From assembly GCA_029013165.1 (NCBI GenBank), contig JAQXMV010000149.1, forward strand, positions 1 to 14,279: a DNA stretch of 14,279 bases, in the 5' to 3' direction. The DNA comes from Oscillospiraceae bacterium. GTDB taxonomy: Bacteria > Bacillota > Clostridia > Oscillospirales > Acutalibacteraceae. Under the pieces are notes generated by a model, which saw nothing but the letters and a program-made list of their open reading frames with translations, was not told the origin of the DNA and searched no databases. Shown here piece by piece: positions 13,447 to 14,279 of the stretch. Made by a program: the position numbers and the translations under genes. Position 1 is the stretch's first letter. Each line of letters begins with the position of its first letter.

Positions 13447-14082
13447 ATGATCCCCTCAAAAGAAGAAATGACAGCCGCCCTGAAAGCTCGTCAGGGCGCG
13501 GAAGTGCAGGAAAGATTTTCGGCGGCAACCGTTGCCGTCTGCGGCCTCGGCGGTCTCGGCTCTAATATCGCCGTTTCTCTCGCCCGTGCCGGAATCGGCA
13601 AGCTCATACTGATTGACTTTGACAGGGTCGATGTCACCAATCTTCACCGCCAGCAGTATAAAGCCTGCCAGACCGGTGAATATAAGACCGAGGCTCTAAC
13701 AGAAAATCTCAGAGAGATCGCACCCTATGTGGAGCTGGAAGCACATACTGTCCGCGTCACCGAGAGCAGCGCCCCGGAGCTGCTGCAGGAAGCGGACATC
13801 ATCTGCGAAGCCTTTGACAACGCCGAGTGCAAGGCGATGCTCGTCAACACGGTGCTGGAAAAAATGCCGCAGAAATATCTGGTGGCGGCTTCCGGCATGG
13901 CAGGCTTCGGCAGTCCCAACAGCATCAAGACACGGCGCATAGCTCCGCGCTTTTATCTCTGCGGCGACGGCGTCAGCGATGTCGGTGACGGCATCGGCCT
14001 CGTCTCCTCACGGGTCATGCTCTGCGCTGCCCATCAGGCTCACACGGTTTTAAGAATCTTAACCAATAAACTTGACACCTAA
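13447..14082 (+). CDS. thiF: ThiS adenylyltransferase ThiF (short clostridial type)
   Basis: 211 residues, shorter than E. coli ThiF (about 250) and like the compact ThiF family found in Clostridia. It shows the nucleotide-binding motif GLGGLGSN at 33-40, the acidic LIDFDRVDVTNLHRQQY at 55-71 (E1-like ATP site with D57, D59, R68, Q70) and EAFDNAE at 121-127. It activates the ThiS C terminus as an acyl-adenylate in thiazole synthesis. The paired CxxC zinc ligands of the E. coli protein are absent. The start is ATG at 13447, one base after the thiS stop, with GGAGGTGG 6 bases upstream inside the thiS end; a longer in-frame extension back into thiS is rejected. thiG follows after 18 bases. Confidence 0.93.
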   Translation: MIPSKEEMTAALKARQGAEVQERFSAATVAVCGLGGLGSNIAVSLARAGIGKLILIDFDRVDVTNLHRQQYKACQTGEYKTEALTENLREIAPYVELEAHTVRVTESSAPELLQEADIICEAFDNAECKAMLVNTVLEKMPQKYLVAASGMAGFGSPNSIKTRRIAPRFYLCGDGVSDVGDGIGLVSSRVMLCAAHQAHTVLRILTNKLDT

Positions 14083-14100
14083 AAGAAAGAAGGACAAAAA

Positions 14101-14279
14101 ATGAACAACGACAAGCTCACCATCGGCGGCCGCGAATTCAGTTCACGCTTTATTCTCGGCTCCGGAAAATACTCACTGAAGCTCATCGAAGCGGCGGTGA
14201 GAGACGCCGGCGCAGAGATCATCACCCTGGCTGTCCGCCGTGCCAACACCAAGGAGCAGGAAAACATTCTTGACTACAT
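14101..14279 (+). CDS. thiG: Thiazole synthase ThiG, N-terminal fragment
   Basis: The first 59 codons are present; the gene runs past the window end. The start MNNDKLTIGGREFSSRFILG, then SGKYSLKLIEAAVRDAGAEI and ITLAVRRAN, matches the N-terminal part of ThiG, a TIM-barrel enzyme that builds the thiamine thiazole phosphate from deoxyxylulose 5-phosphate, dehydroglycine and ThiS thiocarboxylate. The Schiff-base lysine lies further downstream and cannot be checked. AAGAAGG lies 7 bases before the ATG, and the gene is third in the TPP-controlled operon. Confidence 0.95.
   Translation, partial: MNNDKLTIGGREFSSRFILGSGKYSLKLIEAAVRDAGAEIITLAVRRANTKEQENILDY

Noticed and set aside
1..14279. Mobile element, CRISPR array, toxin-antitoxin or defence island
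   Set aside because: No transposase, integrase, repeat array or defence-family motif is visible in any frame. Composition and gene order look like ordinary core chromosome.

Overview
The window reads as a chromosomal segment of a spore-forming, anaerobic, low-to-mid GC Firmicute of class Clostridia, probably a gut commensal. The grounds are: three sporulation genes (yqfC, yqfD, ylbJ), strong Shine-Dalgarno sequences, several TTG/GTG starts, THF and TPP riboswitches of Firmicute type, a clostridial-style fused NADH/NADPH-ferredoxin transhydrogenase-like flavoprotein, and an alpha-N-acetylglucosaminidase-like GH89 enzyme. Base composition looks near 50% GC by eye. I see no insertion sequence, phage gene, tRNA, rRNA or CRISPR array. 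Every large gene can be assigned to a known family except one 165-residue membrane-anchored protein.

Left part (1-4020). On the minus strand lies the conserved cluster yqfC-yqfD-phoH-ybeY, with ybeY cut by the window edge. In Bacillus a gene called yqfF lies between phoH and ybeY; here the two overlap by 4 bp. Divergent from yqfC, on the plus strand, is ylbJ. The roughly 85-bp gap between them holds candidate sigma-E-like promoters facing both ways, so one intergenic region may switch on both sporulation units. ylbJ ends at a bidirectional terminator shared with proC.

Middle part (4020-9940), all minus strand, in several transcription units. mscL and proC overlap by one base and share a promoter. 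A small anchored protein and a PflX-type radical SAM protein overlap by 4 bp behind their own promoter. folT, the folate-specific S component of an ECF transporter, sits behind a strong promoter and a tetrahydrofolate riboswitch; the leader also contains a 10-bp pairing that would hide the folT ribosome-binding site. The 760-residue NfnA-NfnB-like fusion has its own promoter and a strong terminator.

Right part (9940-14279), plus strand. A GH89 family enzyme without a signal peptide is followed 6 bp later by a ComF-type phosphoribosyltransferase. Next comes a promoter, a TPP riboswitch, an intrinsic terminator and the start of a thiamine-thiazole operon, thiS-thiF-thiG (thiG cut by the window end). 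Two vitamin-sensing RNAs (folate and thiamine) therefore lie within 6 kb. I found no convincing undescribed system. The most unusual items are the divergent active-site surroundings of the GH89 protein, the folT leader architecture, the shared sporulation promoter region, and the overlapping mscL-proC pair.
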